Source: Arsenophonus melophagi
GTDB lineage: Bacteria; Pseudomonadota; Gammaproteobacteria; Enterobacterales; Enterobacteriaceae
DNA: 31,935 nt
Direction of reading: 5' to 3'
Assembly: GCA_032378655.1 (NCBI GenBank)
Contig: JAVYJS010000013.1
Span: 1 to 31,935 of the forward strand
Positions 23,461-31,935 of the stretch are shown here, piece after piece (position 1 is the first letter of the stretch; each line of letters opens with the position of its first letter). Under the pieces are notes generated by a model that was not told the DNA's origin, did no database searches, and saw only the letters and a list, made by a program, of their open reading frames with translations. The position numbers and the translations under genes are program-made.

Positions 23461-26400
23461 ATGGCAAAACCAAATTTTATCCATTTGCGTATACATAGTG
23501 ATTATTCCATTATTGATGGATTAGCAAAAATTAATCTACTTGTTAAGCGAGCAGCAGAACTTGGCATGCCAGCTCTGGCAATAACTGATTTTACCAATCT
23601 TTATGGTTTAATAAAATTTTATAGAGCCGCGCATTCTTTTGGGATTAAACCGATCATTGGCGCTGATTTTTATCTAAAAAGTGAATTATTTGGCAATGAT
23701 GACGTTACTCAGATAACTATCTTAGCTAAAGATAAGATAGGCTATCATAATCTTATATTACTGATTTCATCAGCCTATCAAAAAGGTTATGGCGTGATAG
23801 GACCAATAATTAAGAAAGAATGGCTAATCAAGTATAAAGATGGATTATTATTACTTTCTGGTGGCTGCTTTGGTGATGTAGGTCAGTGTCTATTGCGTGG
23901 TAATAAGAAGTTGACTGAGCAATGCTTGGAGTTTTATCACACTTATTTTGCTGATAACTATTATTTAGAGCTCGTTAGAACAGGAAAAGCTGATGAAGAA
24001 AGCTATTTACATGAGGCAGTTCAATTAGCAGCTAAAAAAGGTGTACCTGTTGTTGCTACCAACAATGTTCGATTTATTGACAGTGATGATTTTTATGCAC
24101 ATGAAATACGAGTTGCGATTCATGATGGTTTTAAACTTTCTGATCCAAAAAGACCTAAAAATTATAGTCCTAAGCAATATCTACGCAGTGAGCAGGAAAT
24201 GGTGGAATTATTTTCTGATATTCCAGAAGCACTGGAAAATAGTGTAGAAATTGCAATGCGCTGTAATGTAATGTTACGTTTTGATGAATATTTTTTACCA
24301 CAATTTCCTACTGGAGCAATGGCAACAGAAGATTTTCTTATCAAATCTTCTAAAATTGGATTAGAAGAGCGATTACTATTCCTGTATCCAGATGAGACAG
24401 TAAGGGCTGAACGACGGGTAGAATATGATAAACGTTTAGATACTGAATTACGTATGATTAATCAAATGGGATTTCCTGGCTATTTTTTAATTGTTATGGA
24501 ATTTATTCAATGGTCAAAAGATAACGCCATTCCTGTTGGTCCTGGACGTGGTTCAGGTGCAGGCTCTTTAGTTGCTTATGCATTAAAAATTACAGACTTA
24601 GATCCACTTGAATTTAACTTACTATTTGAGCGTTTTCTAAATCCTGAACGTGTATCCATGCCTGATTTTGATATTGATTTTTGTATGGAAAAACGTGATC
24701 AAGTCATTGAACACGTTGCGCAAATGTACGGCCGAGAAGCTGTATCGCAAATTATTACTTTTGGTACAATGGCTGCAAAAGCAGTAATTCGCGATGTTGG
24801 TCGGGTACTTGGATATCCTTATGGATTTGCTGATCGTATTGCAAAATTAGTTCCAATTGATCCTGGGATGACGCTTGAAAAAGCATTTTTTATAGAGCCT
24901 CAATTACAAGAAATATATAATGCTGATACAGAAGTTAAGGTATTAATAGATATGGCACGAAAACTGGAAGGTGTGATACGTAATGCCAGTAAGCATGCTG
25001 GTGGAGTAGTAATTGCACCAACTAAAATAACTGATTTTGCGCCACTGTATTGTGATCCTAAAGGACAGAACCCGCTTACTCAATTTGATAAAAATGATAT
25101 TGAATATGTCGGTTTAGTAAAATTTGATTTTTTGGGTCTGCGAACCTTAACCATCATTAGCTGGGCGATAGATATGATTAATCAACGTCGAGCAAAACAA
25201 AATATAGCACCAATTAATATCTCAGCAATTCCACTCAATGATCTAAAATGTTTTAGAATGCTTGAACGAGCAGAGACTACAGCAGTATTTCAATTAGAAT
25301 CAAAGGGTATGAAAGATTTAATCAAGCGATTACGTCCTGATTGTTTTGAAGATATGATAGCTTTAATAGCACTTTTTCGTCCCGGTCCATTACAGTCAGG
25401 AATGGTAGATAATTTTATTGATCGTAAGCATGGTCGCGAGGCTATCTCCTATCCGGATGTTAAATGGCAGCATGAATCATTACAGCCTATTTTAGAATCA
25501 ACATATGGCATAATTCTTTATCAAGAACAAGTTATCCAGATTGCTCAGGTACTTGCAGGCTATACACTGGGTGGAGCAGATATACTTCGTAGAGCTATGA
25601 GTAAGAAAAAACATGAAGACATGTCCAGACAGAGATTAATTTTTAAAGCTGGAGTAGTGAAAAATGGTATAGATGCTAAGTTAGGAATGAAAATTTTTGA
25701 CCTAGTTGAAAAATTTTCTGGTTATGGGTTTAATAAATCGCATTCTGCTGCTTATGCGTTAGTTTCTTATCAGACCCTTTGGTTAAAAACTCACTATCCA
25801 GCTGAATTTATGGCCGCAGTGATGACTGCGGATATGGATAATACCGAAAAAGTAGTGAGTTTAGTTGATGAATGTTGGCGTATCGGACTTAAAGTTTTAC
25901 CGCCAGACATTAACAGTGGGTTATATCATTTTCATGTTAATGAAAGAGGAGAAATTGTATATGGTATTGGTGCAATTAAGGGTGTTGGTGCAGGGGCAAT
26001 AGAATCCATTATTGAATCGCGAAAAAAAGGCGGTTATTTTAAAGAAATTTTTGATCTTTGTTCGAGGGTTGATACTAAAAAACTAAATCGTCGCATGATG
26101 GAAAAATTAATTATGTCCGGTGCTTTGGATCATTTAGGACCGCATCGCGCTGCTTTAATTGCTTCATTAGAAGATGCTTTCAAGGCTGCAGATCAACATG
26201 CTAAGACAGAGTCTGTTGGGCAAACTGATATGTTTAGCTTGTTAACTTGTACACCTGAGCAGATCTCAAAATCTTACGCTGGTGTAGTAAAATGGCCAGA
26301 AAATATCATATTAGAAGGTGAGCGGGAAACTTTAGGTCTGTATTTAACTGGCCATCCCATTACTGCTTATTTGCCTGAAATTAAACACTATACTAGAGGA

Positions 26401-26946
26401 TTACGGTTAAAGGATATCAATCCTACGCTGAAGGGGAAAATGTTAACAGTGGTTGGTTTAGCACTGACCACTAAAGTAGTAACCTCTAAACGTGGTAATC
26501 GAGTAGGCCTATGTACTTTAGACGATCAATCTGGGCGTTTAGATATAATATTATTTTCTGATGCATTAAATAAATATCAGCATTTATTAGAAAAAGATAA
26601 AATATTAATTGCTACAGGTCAGGTTAGCTTTGATGATTTTCATGATGGTAATAAAATGTCTGTTTACGAATTAATGGATCTATGTGAAGCACGTGAAAAG
26701 TATGCCTGCAGCATTGCTATTTCATTGACAGATAATAAAATTGATTCTCAATTATTCAGCATGCTTTGTAGCACATTAGAACCTTATTGTTCAGGAAAAA
26801 CACCAGTTCATTTTTATTATCAAGAGAAAAATGTGCGTACTAAATTAAAAGTTGGAGTAACTTGGCTGGTTACTCCAACAGATAACCTTCTTACTGAACT
26901 ACGAACTCTGCTAGGTAATCAGCAGGTAGAATTAGAATTTACCTAA
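23461..26946 (+). CDS. dnaE: DNA polymerase III alpha subunit
   Basis: Replicative polymerase of the chromosome. It has 1161 residues (E. coli 1160). The N-terminal PHP domain starts FIHLRIHSDYSIIDGLAK. The C-family palm carries PDFDIDF with catalytic Asp402 and Asp404, and Asp556 in KFDFLGL. GPGRGSGAGS precedes the palm. The internal clamp-binding motif is QTDMF (921-925), followed by an OB fold and C-terminal domain. All catalytic residues are retained. The Shine-Dalgarno is weak and overlaps the end of the dead rnhB. dnaE-accA spacing is 29 bp, consistent with one transcript. Confidence 0.98.
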   Translation: MAKPNFIHLRIHSDYSIIDGLAKINLLVKRAAELGMPALAITDFTNLYGLIKFYRAAHSFGIKPIIGADFYLKSELFGNDDVTQITILAKDKIGYHNLILLISSAYQKGYGVIGPIIKKEWLIKYKDGLLLLSGGCFGDVGQCLLRGNKKLTEQCLEFYHTYFADNYYLELVRTGKADEESYLHEAVQLAAKKGVPVVATNNVRFIDSDDFYAHEIRVAIHDGFKLSDPKRPKNYSPKQYLRSEQEMVELFSDIPEALENSVEIAMRCNVMLRFDEYFLPQFPTGAMATEDFLIKSSKIGLEERLLFLYPDETVRAERRVEYDKRLDTELRMINQMGFPGYFLIVMEFIQWSKDNAIPVGPGRGSGAGSLVAYALKITDLDPLEFNLLFERFLNPERVSMPDFDIDFCMEKRDQVIEHVAQMYGREAVSQIITFGTMAAKAVIRDVGRVLGYPYGFADRIAKLVPIDPGMTLEKAFFIEPQLQEIYNADTEVKVLIDMARKLEGVIRNASKHAGGVVIAPTKITDFAPLYCDPKGQNPLTQFDKNDIEYVGLVKFDFLGLRTLTIISWAIDMINQRRAKQNIAPINISAIPLNDLKCFRMLERAETTAVFQLESKGMKDLIKRLRPDCFEDMIALIALFRPGPLQSGMVDNFIDRKHGREAISYPDVKWQHESLQPILESTYGIILYQEQVIQIAQVLAGYTLGGADILRRAMSKKKHEDMSRQRLIFKAGVVKNGIDAKLGMKIFDLVEKFSGYGFNKSHSAAYALVSYQTLWLKTHYPAEFMAAVMTADMDNTEKVVSLVDECWRIGLKVLPPDINSGLYHFHVNERGEIVYGIGAIKGVGAGAIESIIESRKKGGYFKEIFDLCSRVDTKKLNRRMMEKLIMSGALDHLGPHRAALIASLEDAFKAADQHAKTESVGQTDMFSLLTCTPEQISKSYAGVVKWPENIILEGERETLGLYLTGHPITAYLPEIKHYTRGLRLKDINPTLKGKMLTVVGLALTTKVVTSKRGNRVGLCTLDDQSGRLDIILFSDALNKYQHLLEKDKILIATGQVSFDDFHDGNKMSVYELMDLCEAREKYACSIAISLTDNKIDSQLFSMLCSTLEPYCSGKTPVHFYYQEKNVRTKLKVGVTWLVTPTDNLLTELRTLLGNQQVELEFT

Positions 26947-26975
26947 AAAATAATATTAGGAATATTAGGAATATT

Positions 26976-27935
26976 ATGAACCTTAATTTTCTTGATTTTG
27001 AACAACCGATTGTAGAGTTAGAAGCAAAAATAGACTCATTAATGGCAGTAAATCGTCAGGATACTAAGCTAGATATTGACTTAGATGAGGAGGTCACCAA
27101 ACTTCGCGAAAAAAGTTTAGAATTAACACGAAAAATTTTTTCTAACTTAGACGCCTGGCAAATAGCCCAGCTTGCTCGTCATCCTATGCGGCCTCATACT
27201 CTAGACTATACTCAGCGCATATTTACTCATTTTCAAGAACTAGCAGGTGATCGTGCTTATGCTGATGATAAAGCCATAGTTGGTGGATTAGCGCGATTAG
27301 ATGGACGCCCTATCATGGCTATTGGGCATCAGAAAGGACGTGAAACAAAAGAAAATATTCTCCGTAATTTTGGTATGCCAGCCCCTGAAGGATATCGTAA
27401 AGCTTTACGGTTAATGAGACTTGCTGAGCGTTTTAAATTACCAATTATTACTTTTATCGATACGCCTGGAGCATATCCTGGCGTGGGAGCTGAGGAGCGC
27501 GGGCAAGCTGAAGCAATTGCTAATAATTTGCGTGAAATGTCACGACTTTCTGTACCTATTATCTGTACCGTAATTGGTGAAGGAGGCTCTGGCGGCGCAT
27601 TAGCGATTGGTGTTGGCGATAAAGTAAATATGTTACAGTATAGTACTTATTCTGTTATTTCCCCAGAGGGTTGTGCTGCTATTCTTTGGAGAAATCCTGA
27701 GAAAGCACCATTAGCTGCTGAAGCAATGGGGATCACTGCTTCTCGCTTAAAGTCACTTAAGCTAATTAATAACATTGTTGCAGAGCCGTTAGGTGGTGCA
27801 CATCGTAATTATGACCAAAGTGCGCTGAATCTTAAGCGACGTATTGTAACTGATTTAAATAATATGGATTCATGTAGTCCAGAAGAATTAATACATCGTC
27901 GTTATCAACGTTTAATGGAATGTGGTTACTGCTAA
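26976..27935 (+). CDS. accA: Acetyl-CoA carboxylase carboxyltransferase subunit alpha
   Basis: With AccD forms the carboxyltransferase that makes malonyl-CoA, the first step of fatty acid synthesis. It has 319 residues, the E. coli length. The N-terminus NFLDFEQPIVELEAKI is typical. The crotonase-fold core shows GRPIMAIGHQKGRETKEN, FIDTPGAYPGVGAEERGQ and the oxyanion-type GEGGSGGALAIG, then SPEGCAAILW. It follows dnaE as in E. coli; ldcC and yaeR, which come next there, are absent. Confidence 0.98.
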   Translation: MNLNFLDFEQPIVELEAKIDSLMAVNRQDTKLDIDLDEEVTKLREKSLELTRKIFSNLDAWQIAQLARHPMRPHTLDYTQRIFTHFQELAGDRAYADDKAIVGGLARLDGRPIMAIGHQKGRETKENILRNFGMPAPEGYRKALRLMRLAERFKLPIITFIDTPGAYPGVGAEERGQAEAIANNLREMSRLSVPIICTVIGEGGSGGALAIGVGDKVNMLQYSTYSVISPEGCAAILWRNPEKAPLAAEAMGITASRLKSLKLINNIVAEPLGGAHRNYDQSALNLKRRIVTDLNNMDSCSPEELIHRRYQRLMECGYC

Positions 27936-27982
27936 TATTGTAGTAGATAATTAATAATAAGATTATTAATCATTGATTAATG

Positions 27983-28014
27983 ATAAGTAGTAATTTTAAA
28001 ACATTACTACTTAT
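27983..28014 (+). terminator. Probable accA terminator
   Basis: Perfect 12-nt arms ATAAGTAGTAAT (27983-27994) and complement (28003-28014), followed by TTTATC. It lies 47 nt after the accA stop at the end of the co-oriented block. Confidence 0.55.
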
Positions 28015-28135
28015 TTTATCCTCTATGTAAATTTTATTTAAAAAATTATCTTTAATTTATTAATAATAATTAGTGTAAAATACAGTAAATAATTAATACA
28101 TGAACAATTAATGCTACAAGTAATCAAAAATAATT

Positions 28136-29464
28136 ATGAATTTTGATGAGAATGCATTACTTCAAAAAATTATAACAGCTATTGGTTCTACGCGCCGAAT
28201 ATTGGTGGGCTTTAGCGGTGGACTAGATTCAACAGTTTTATTACATGCTTTAGTAACACTACGTAACACTACATTACACAAACTGAATATACGAGCGGTT
28301 TATATTCATCATGGAATTAATAATAAAGCTGATGAATGGGCTATTCATTGCCAAAAAGTTTGTTATGACTTGAAAGTAGCGTTTTTTTCACGTCAGGTTC
28401 ATATCAACTCAACTGGACAAGGAATAGAAGCAGCAGCACGCGATGCACGATATCAAGCATTTCGTGAAATATTATTACTAGAAGAAATTCTTGTTACTGC
28501 TCAACATTTAGATGATCAAGCAGAAACTTTTTTATTGGCATTAAAACGTGGTAGTGGACCTGCAGGTTTATCTTCTATGCCAACTACTCTTCCTTTTTCA
28601 AACAGCTATTTAATTAGACCACTATTATCATTTAGTCGTCAGCAATTAGTTGTTTATGCGAAACAAAAAGCACTCTTTTGGATAGAGGACGATAGTAACC
28701 AAAATCAACGTTATGATCGTAACTTTTTACGTTTAACCATCATGCCGCATTTTAATCAGCGTTGGCCAAATTTTTCGAAAACAATCGCTAGAAGTGCCAG
28801 TTTGTGTGCAGAACAAGAAGCATTACTAGATGAATTACTAAAAGATAACTTAGATCAACTCATAACAGAAGAAGGAGCATTACATATTGATCTATTAAAA
28901 AGTTTTTCTGAAATAAGACGTAACACAATATTACGTCGTTGGTTAAGTTTGCATCGAATTTTGATGCCTTCTCAAGTTCAACTAAAACAGATTTGGCGAG
29001 ACGTTATCTGTGCAAGGCCAGATGCAGAGCCAAAATTTATCTTAGCTAAAAACAATGTTATTAGACGTTTTCAACAAAAACTTTGGTTGTTACCAAACTT
29101 TAACGATCTGAACAACATTTGTTTAACGTGGCAACTACCTTCTGCAATAAAATTGCCAGATAATTTAGGTATATTAATAGTAACAAACACAGGTGATGAG
29201 ATGCGTGCTCCATTTTCAAATGAAAAAGTTACTATCCGCTTTGGGTTAAAAGGAAATATTAAAATTCTTGGTCGCCAACATGCAAGACGGAGTAAAAAAC
29301 TTTGGCAAGAGCTAGGTATTGCTCCGTGGCTAAGAACTAGAATACCTTTGATTTACTATAATCAAGAACTTATTGCAGCTGTTGGTCTATTTATTACTGA
29401 AGCTGGACGATATATTCCTGAGCATGCAGTATTGAAAGTAAAATGGTTAATGGCTAATCAATAA
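28136..29464 (+). CDS. tilS: tRNA(Ile)-lysidine synthetase
   Basis: Converts C34 of tRNA-Ile(CAT) to lysidine so that it reads AUA as isoleucine. It has 442 residues (E. coli 432). The N-terminal PP-loop ATPase motif is SGGLDST (27-33). The second conserved segment is YIHHGIN, and TAQHLDDQAETFLL and KRGSGPAGLSSM follow, with the central LIRPLLSF...WIEDDSN...YDRNFLR typical of the family. The C-terminal TilS domains fill the remainder. Its substrate tRNA is at 2612-2687. No obvious Shine-Dalgarno precedes the ATG. yaeR upstream and rof/yaeP downstream are missing relative to E. coli. Confidence 0.97.
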   Translation: MNFDENALLQKIITAIGSTRRILVGFSGGLDSTVLLHALVTLRNTTLHKLNIRAVYIHHGINNKADEWAIHCQKVCYDLKVAFFSRQVHINSTGQGIEAAARDARYQAFREILLLEEILVTAQHLDDQAETFLLALKRGSGPAGLSSMPTTLPFSNSYLIRPLLSFSRQQLVVYAKQKALFWIEDDSNQNQRYDRNFLRLTIMPHFNQRWPNFSKTIARSASLCAEQEALLDELLKDNLDQLITEEGALHIDLLKSFSEIRRNTILRRWLSLHRILMPSQVQLKQIWRDVICARPDAEPKFILAKNNVIRRFQQKLWLLPNFNDLNNICLTWQLPSAIKLPDNLGILIVTNTGDEMRAPFSNEKVTIRFGLKGNIKILGRQHARRSKKLWQELGIAPWLRTRIPLIYYNQELIAAVGLFITEAGRYIPEHAVLKVKWLMANQ

Positions 29465-29508
29465 TTCATATGTTCATTACCAGTCCATGGTTCATGAATA
29501 CCATTTTA

Positions 29509-29559
29509 ATTATTCTTTCTTAATAAGAAAGAATAATACTGCTCGATAATTGAGCAGTA
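29509..29559 (+). terminator. Two adjacent perfect hairpins downstream of tilS
   Basis: First hairpin: 14-nt arms at 29509-29522 and 29524-29537 (ATTATTCTTTCTTA and complement). Second: TACTGCTC (29537-29544) and GAGCAGTA (29552-29559), loop GATAATT. They start 44 nt after the tilS stop and may terminate it, though T-runs are weak. Confidence 0.5.
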
Positions 29560-29577
29560 GTAAACCTGATTATGTTA

Positions 29578-29860
29578 CAAACATAAATTATTATAATTTC
29601 AAAAACTAACGAGTAGATAAGAATATCATTGCATACTCTTATTGTTCTAATTATGCAAATATTGAATACTAGTTTTTATAATTTAAAAGGCAAAATAAAT
29701 CTTTAAATTTCTTGGGACAGTGGGAAGTTTAAAATCTTTTAACTCAATAGCAATAGCTACGTCATTGAATCATTTAATGATAAATAACATAACAAGCAAT
29801 GTATATTACTTTGGTAGAAAAGTATACTGAGCAAAATCAGGAATATTGATTTTGTTCGAA
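29578..29860 (+). pseudogene. Possible yaeQ and arfB remains
   Basis: In E. coli, yaeQ and arfB lie between tilS and proS on the tilS strand. Here the plus strand gives IISKTNE-stop-I-R-I-S ahead of a Met-Gln, comparable to the YaeQ segment VWYLDDEQLAKVS...MTLQ. Near the end, KINL-stop-ISW fits EVNLTAW. Further on, IAIATSLNHLM (29747-29779) resembles the ArfB stretch RLLAASHHLI. The matches are short and gapped; position and strand add most of the weight. Confidence 0.4.
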
Positions 29861-29925
29861 GTCTATTATAATTTTTAATCTAAAGTCAATGATTTTACAT
29901 ACTTTTAATAAAGTCAAGATACTGA

Positions 29926-30001
29926 CCAATCATCAATTTTGAAGTAAAACACTTACCTACTTAGAAATAGGTAAGTGTTTTACTTCAAAATTGATGATTG
30001 G
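29926..30001. repeat. Perfect 34-bp-arm palindrome overlapping the proS 3' end
   Basis: Arms 29926-29959 and 29968-30001 are exact complements around CTTAGAAA. The right arm contains the last seven sense codons and the stop of proS (minus strand). The left arm is a non-coding inverted copy. It would fold in the proS mRNA as an unusually long terminator-like hairpin, but no U-run follows it on that strand. Confidence 0.95.
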
Positions 30002-31713
30002 CTAAGTTTTATTTTTAAAAAATCGAGCATCTCTGCAAGATTAATGCATTCTCGTTTATTATGTCGTCTCTGTTTATATTCAACCTCATTGTGATCTAAA
30101 CTACGATCACCAATTACAATTGTATGTGGTATTCCGATAAGTTCCATATCGGAAAACATGACTCCTGGTTGCTCGTTGCGATCATCAAAAAGAACATCAA
30201 TTCTATTAGCTTGCAAATCATAATAAAGCTTTTCAGCAACCTCTTTAACTCGGTGGGAATTATGCATGTTTATTGGCAAAATCATTACTTGAAAAGGTGC
30301 TATCGCATCAGGCCAAATAATTCCTTTGTTGTCATGACTTTGTTCAATTGTTGCTGCTACAATCCGTGTCACGCCAATACCATAACATCCCATCGTTACT
30401 ATTTGATTCTGACCATCTTTATTTTGAACACTCACCTTCATAGCTTCAGAATATTTAGTACCAAGTTGAAAAATATGGCCAACTTCTATTCCACGTTTAA
30501 TTTGTAGTGTACCTTTACCATCCGGACTAGGATCACCTTCGACAACATTACGTAGATCATAAACTTCAGATAAAGAGAAAATACGTTTCCAATTAATACC
30601 AAAATACTCTTTACAATTGATATTGGTCCAAGAATTAAACTTACTCATCATAGCAACACTACGATCCATAATCGTATGTATTTGTAAATTAATAGGATTC
30701 AATGAACATTGAGAATCTTGCACTATAGCACATATTTCTTCTTCTGTTGCAAATTTTAGAGGACTGGCAATTAAAGGATGTTTTTCTGCTTTTATCTCAT
30801 TTAGTTCATGATTACCTCGGATCAATAAAGCAATGAGTTGATGTCCACTGTCTTTTGCAGCACGCACCATGAACAGTTTAACTGTTTTTTCAATAGGTAA
30901 ATTATGTACTTCAGCTAGATTAGCAATAGATTTTAGATTAAGTGTATTAAAAATACATATATCTTCAACTGGTATCTCATGCTCTTGAGTAACACAAATG
31001 GCTTCTGCCAGTTCAATATTAGCAGCATAATCTGAAGAAGTAGAAAAAACAATATTATCTTCACCACTATCAGCTAATACTTGAAATTCATGCGATATAT
31101 TGCCTCCAATAGAACCAGTCTCTGCTTGTACTGCCCTAAAATTTAACCCAATACGCGTAAAAATGGCACTATATGCTTCATACATAGCATCGTAAGTTTG
31201 TTGCAGTGAGTGTTGGCTAGTGTGAAAAGAATAAGCATCTTTCATAATAAACTCACGAGAACGTATCACGCCAAAACGTGGTCTGACTTCATCACGAAAT
31301 TTTGTTTGGATTTGATATAGATTCAATGGAAGCTGTTTATAAGAAGTTACTTCGTTACGAATGAGATCAATAATTACCTCTTCATGAGTTGGACCCAATA
31401 CACACTGTCGTGCTCCGCGATCAACAAAACGAAGTAATGTTCGTCCATATTGCTCAAAACGTCCACTTTCTTTCCATAGATCTGCTGGCTGCACTATTGG
31501 CATAGCAATTTCTATTGCTCCAATTCGATTCATCTCTTCACGAATAATGTTCTCAACTTTGCGTAGCACACGCACGCCTGTTGGTAGCCAATCATATAGC
31601 CCTGAAGCAAGTTTACGGATCATACCTGCACGAAGCATCAACTTATGACTGATAAGTTCAGCATTAGCGGGCATCTCTTTTAAAGTAGAGAGAAAATATT
31701 GGCTTGTACGCAT
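29980..31713 (-). CDS. proS: Prolyl-tRNA synthetase, bacterial type
   Basis: Charges tRNA-Pro. From the ATG at 31713 the protein is MRTSQYFLSTLKE..., 577 residues (E. coli 572). The open frame extends to 31755, but those 14 extra residues have no homology. Class II motifs: motif 1 region around LASGLYDWLPTG and EIAMPIVQPADLW, motif 2 FRDEVRPRFGVIRSREF, motif 3 GCYGIGVTRIVAA. The editing insertion (about residues 220-385) is present, with ALLIRGNHELNEIKAEK. The C-terminal anticodon-binding domain follows and ends LSQSSILK. The upstream 222 nt to the window end show no recognised gene. Its 3' end forms one arm of a 34-bp palindrome. Confidence 0.97.
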   Translation of the reverse strand: MRTSQYFLSTLKEMPANAELISHKLMLRAGMIRKLASGLYDWLPTGVRVLRKVENIIREEMNRIGAIEIAMPIVQPADLWKESGRFEQYGRTLLRFVDRGARQCVLGPTHEEVIIDLIRNEVTSYKQLPLNLYQIQTKFRDEVRPRFGVIRSREFIMKDAYSFHTSQHSLQQTYDAMYEAYSAIFTRIGLNFRAVQAETGSIGGNISHEFQVLADSGEDNIVFSTSSDYAANIELAEAICVTQEHEIPVEDICIFNTLNLKSIANLAEVHNLPIEKTVKLFMVRAAKDSGHQLIALLIRGNHELNEIKAEKHPLIASPLKFATEEEICAIVQDSQCSLNPINLQIHTIMDRSVAMMSKFNSWTNINCKEYFGINWKRIFSLSEVYDLRNVVEGDPSPDGKGTLQIKRGIEVGHIFQLGTKYSEAMKVSVQNKDGQNQIVTMGCYGIGVTRIVAATIEQSHDNKGIIWPDAIAPFQVMILPINMHNSHRVKEVAEKLYYDLQANRIDVLFDDRNEQPGVMFSDMELIGIPHTIVIGDRSLDHNEVEYKQRRHNKRECINLAEMLDFLKIKLSQSSILK

Positions 31714-31935
31714 TATTGTTCCATTAATGGTGCATGGTTTCCAATGAGCATGCACTAATAATTAAAACGCAATCATTCCCATTTTATTAGAAAACTCATT
31801 ATTATCAATAGTTATAATTGAGTGATATAATATATCAAAGAAAAGTATAACACACTATATTAGATAGAATCAGCTTTTTAGCTTAAAAGTAAACTGGTTT
31901 AAAGCATAGATTTTAATCAGCAATTTTTTTATTAT

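Noticed and set aside
30124..30507. 127-codon frame on the plus strand
   Set aside because: Antisense shadow of proS.

Overview
The window looks like part of the chromosome of a host-restricted, AT-rich gammaproteobacterial symbiont related to Enterobacterales. Every recognised protein resembles its Escherichia coli counterpart in sequence and usually in exact length. The main block, map to proS, keeps the E. coli gene order, but it is thinned by gene loss and separated by long AT-rich spacers. I cannot name the genus from sequence alone. Comparisons to E. coli proteins are from memory, not from a search.

Layout. Positions 1-7375 are sparse. They hold dolP (outer-membrane lipoprotein), a tRNA-Ile with a CAT anticodon, helD (helicase IV), and eroded remains of genes. 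Read codon by codon, the spacers still show diaA (about 160-724, directly upstream of dolP), mug (about 2890-3290, beside the tRNA as in E. coli), and yaeH and dapD (5876-6219 and 6345-7260, minus strand, in E. coli order after map; glnD is gone). Positions 7376-8170 are map, divergent from the rpsB block. Positions 8670-27935 are a co-oriented block: rpsB, tsf, pyrH, frr, dxr, uppS, cdsA, rseP, bamA, skp, lpxD, fabZ, lpxA, lpxB, a dead rnhB, dnaE, accA. Then come tilS, a spacer with probable yaeQ/arfB remains, and proS on the minus strand.

How the genes work together. The block couples translation (rpsB, tsf, frr, map, proS, tilS), envelope building (dxr and uppS for the undecaprenyl carrier, cdsA for phospholipid, lpxD/fabZ/lpxA/lpxB for lipid A, bamA/skp for outer-membrane proteins, rseP for envelope stress), fatty-acid supply (accA, fabZ), UMP kinase (pyrH) and replication (dnaE). 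The cell therefore probably keeps a real outer membrane. Loss of dapD breaks the succinylase route to diaminopimelate and lysine unless it is complemented elsewhere. TilS is the enzyme needed by the tRNA-Ile(CAT) in the same window.

Most unusual feature. The spacers carry many long, perfect inverted repeats (arms up to 34 bp), each with its own sequence. Several lie inside the dapD remnant, where they add sequence not in the ancestral gene. One has an arm that is the end of the proS coding sequence. They look like locally templated fold-back duplications rather than a dispersed repeat family. I found no phage, insertion sequence, CRISPR array or novel multigene system.
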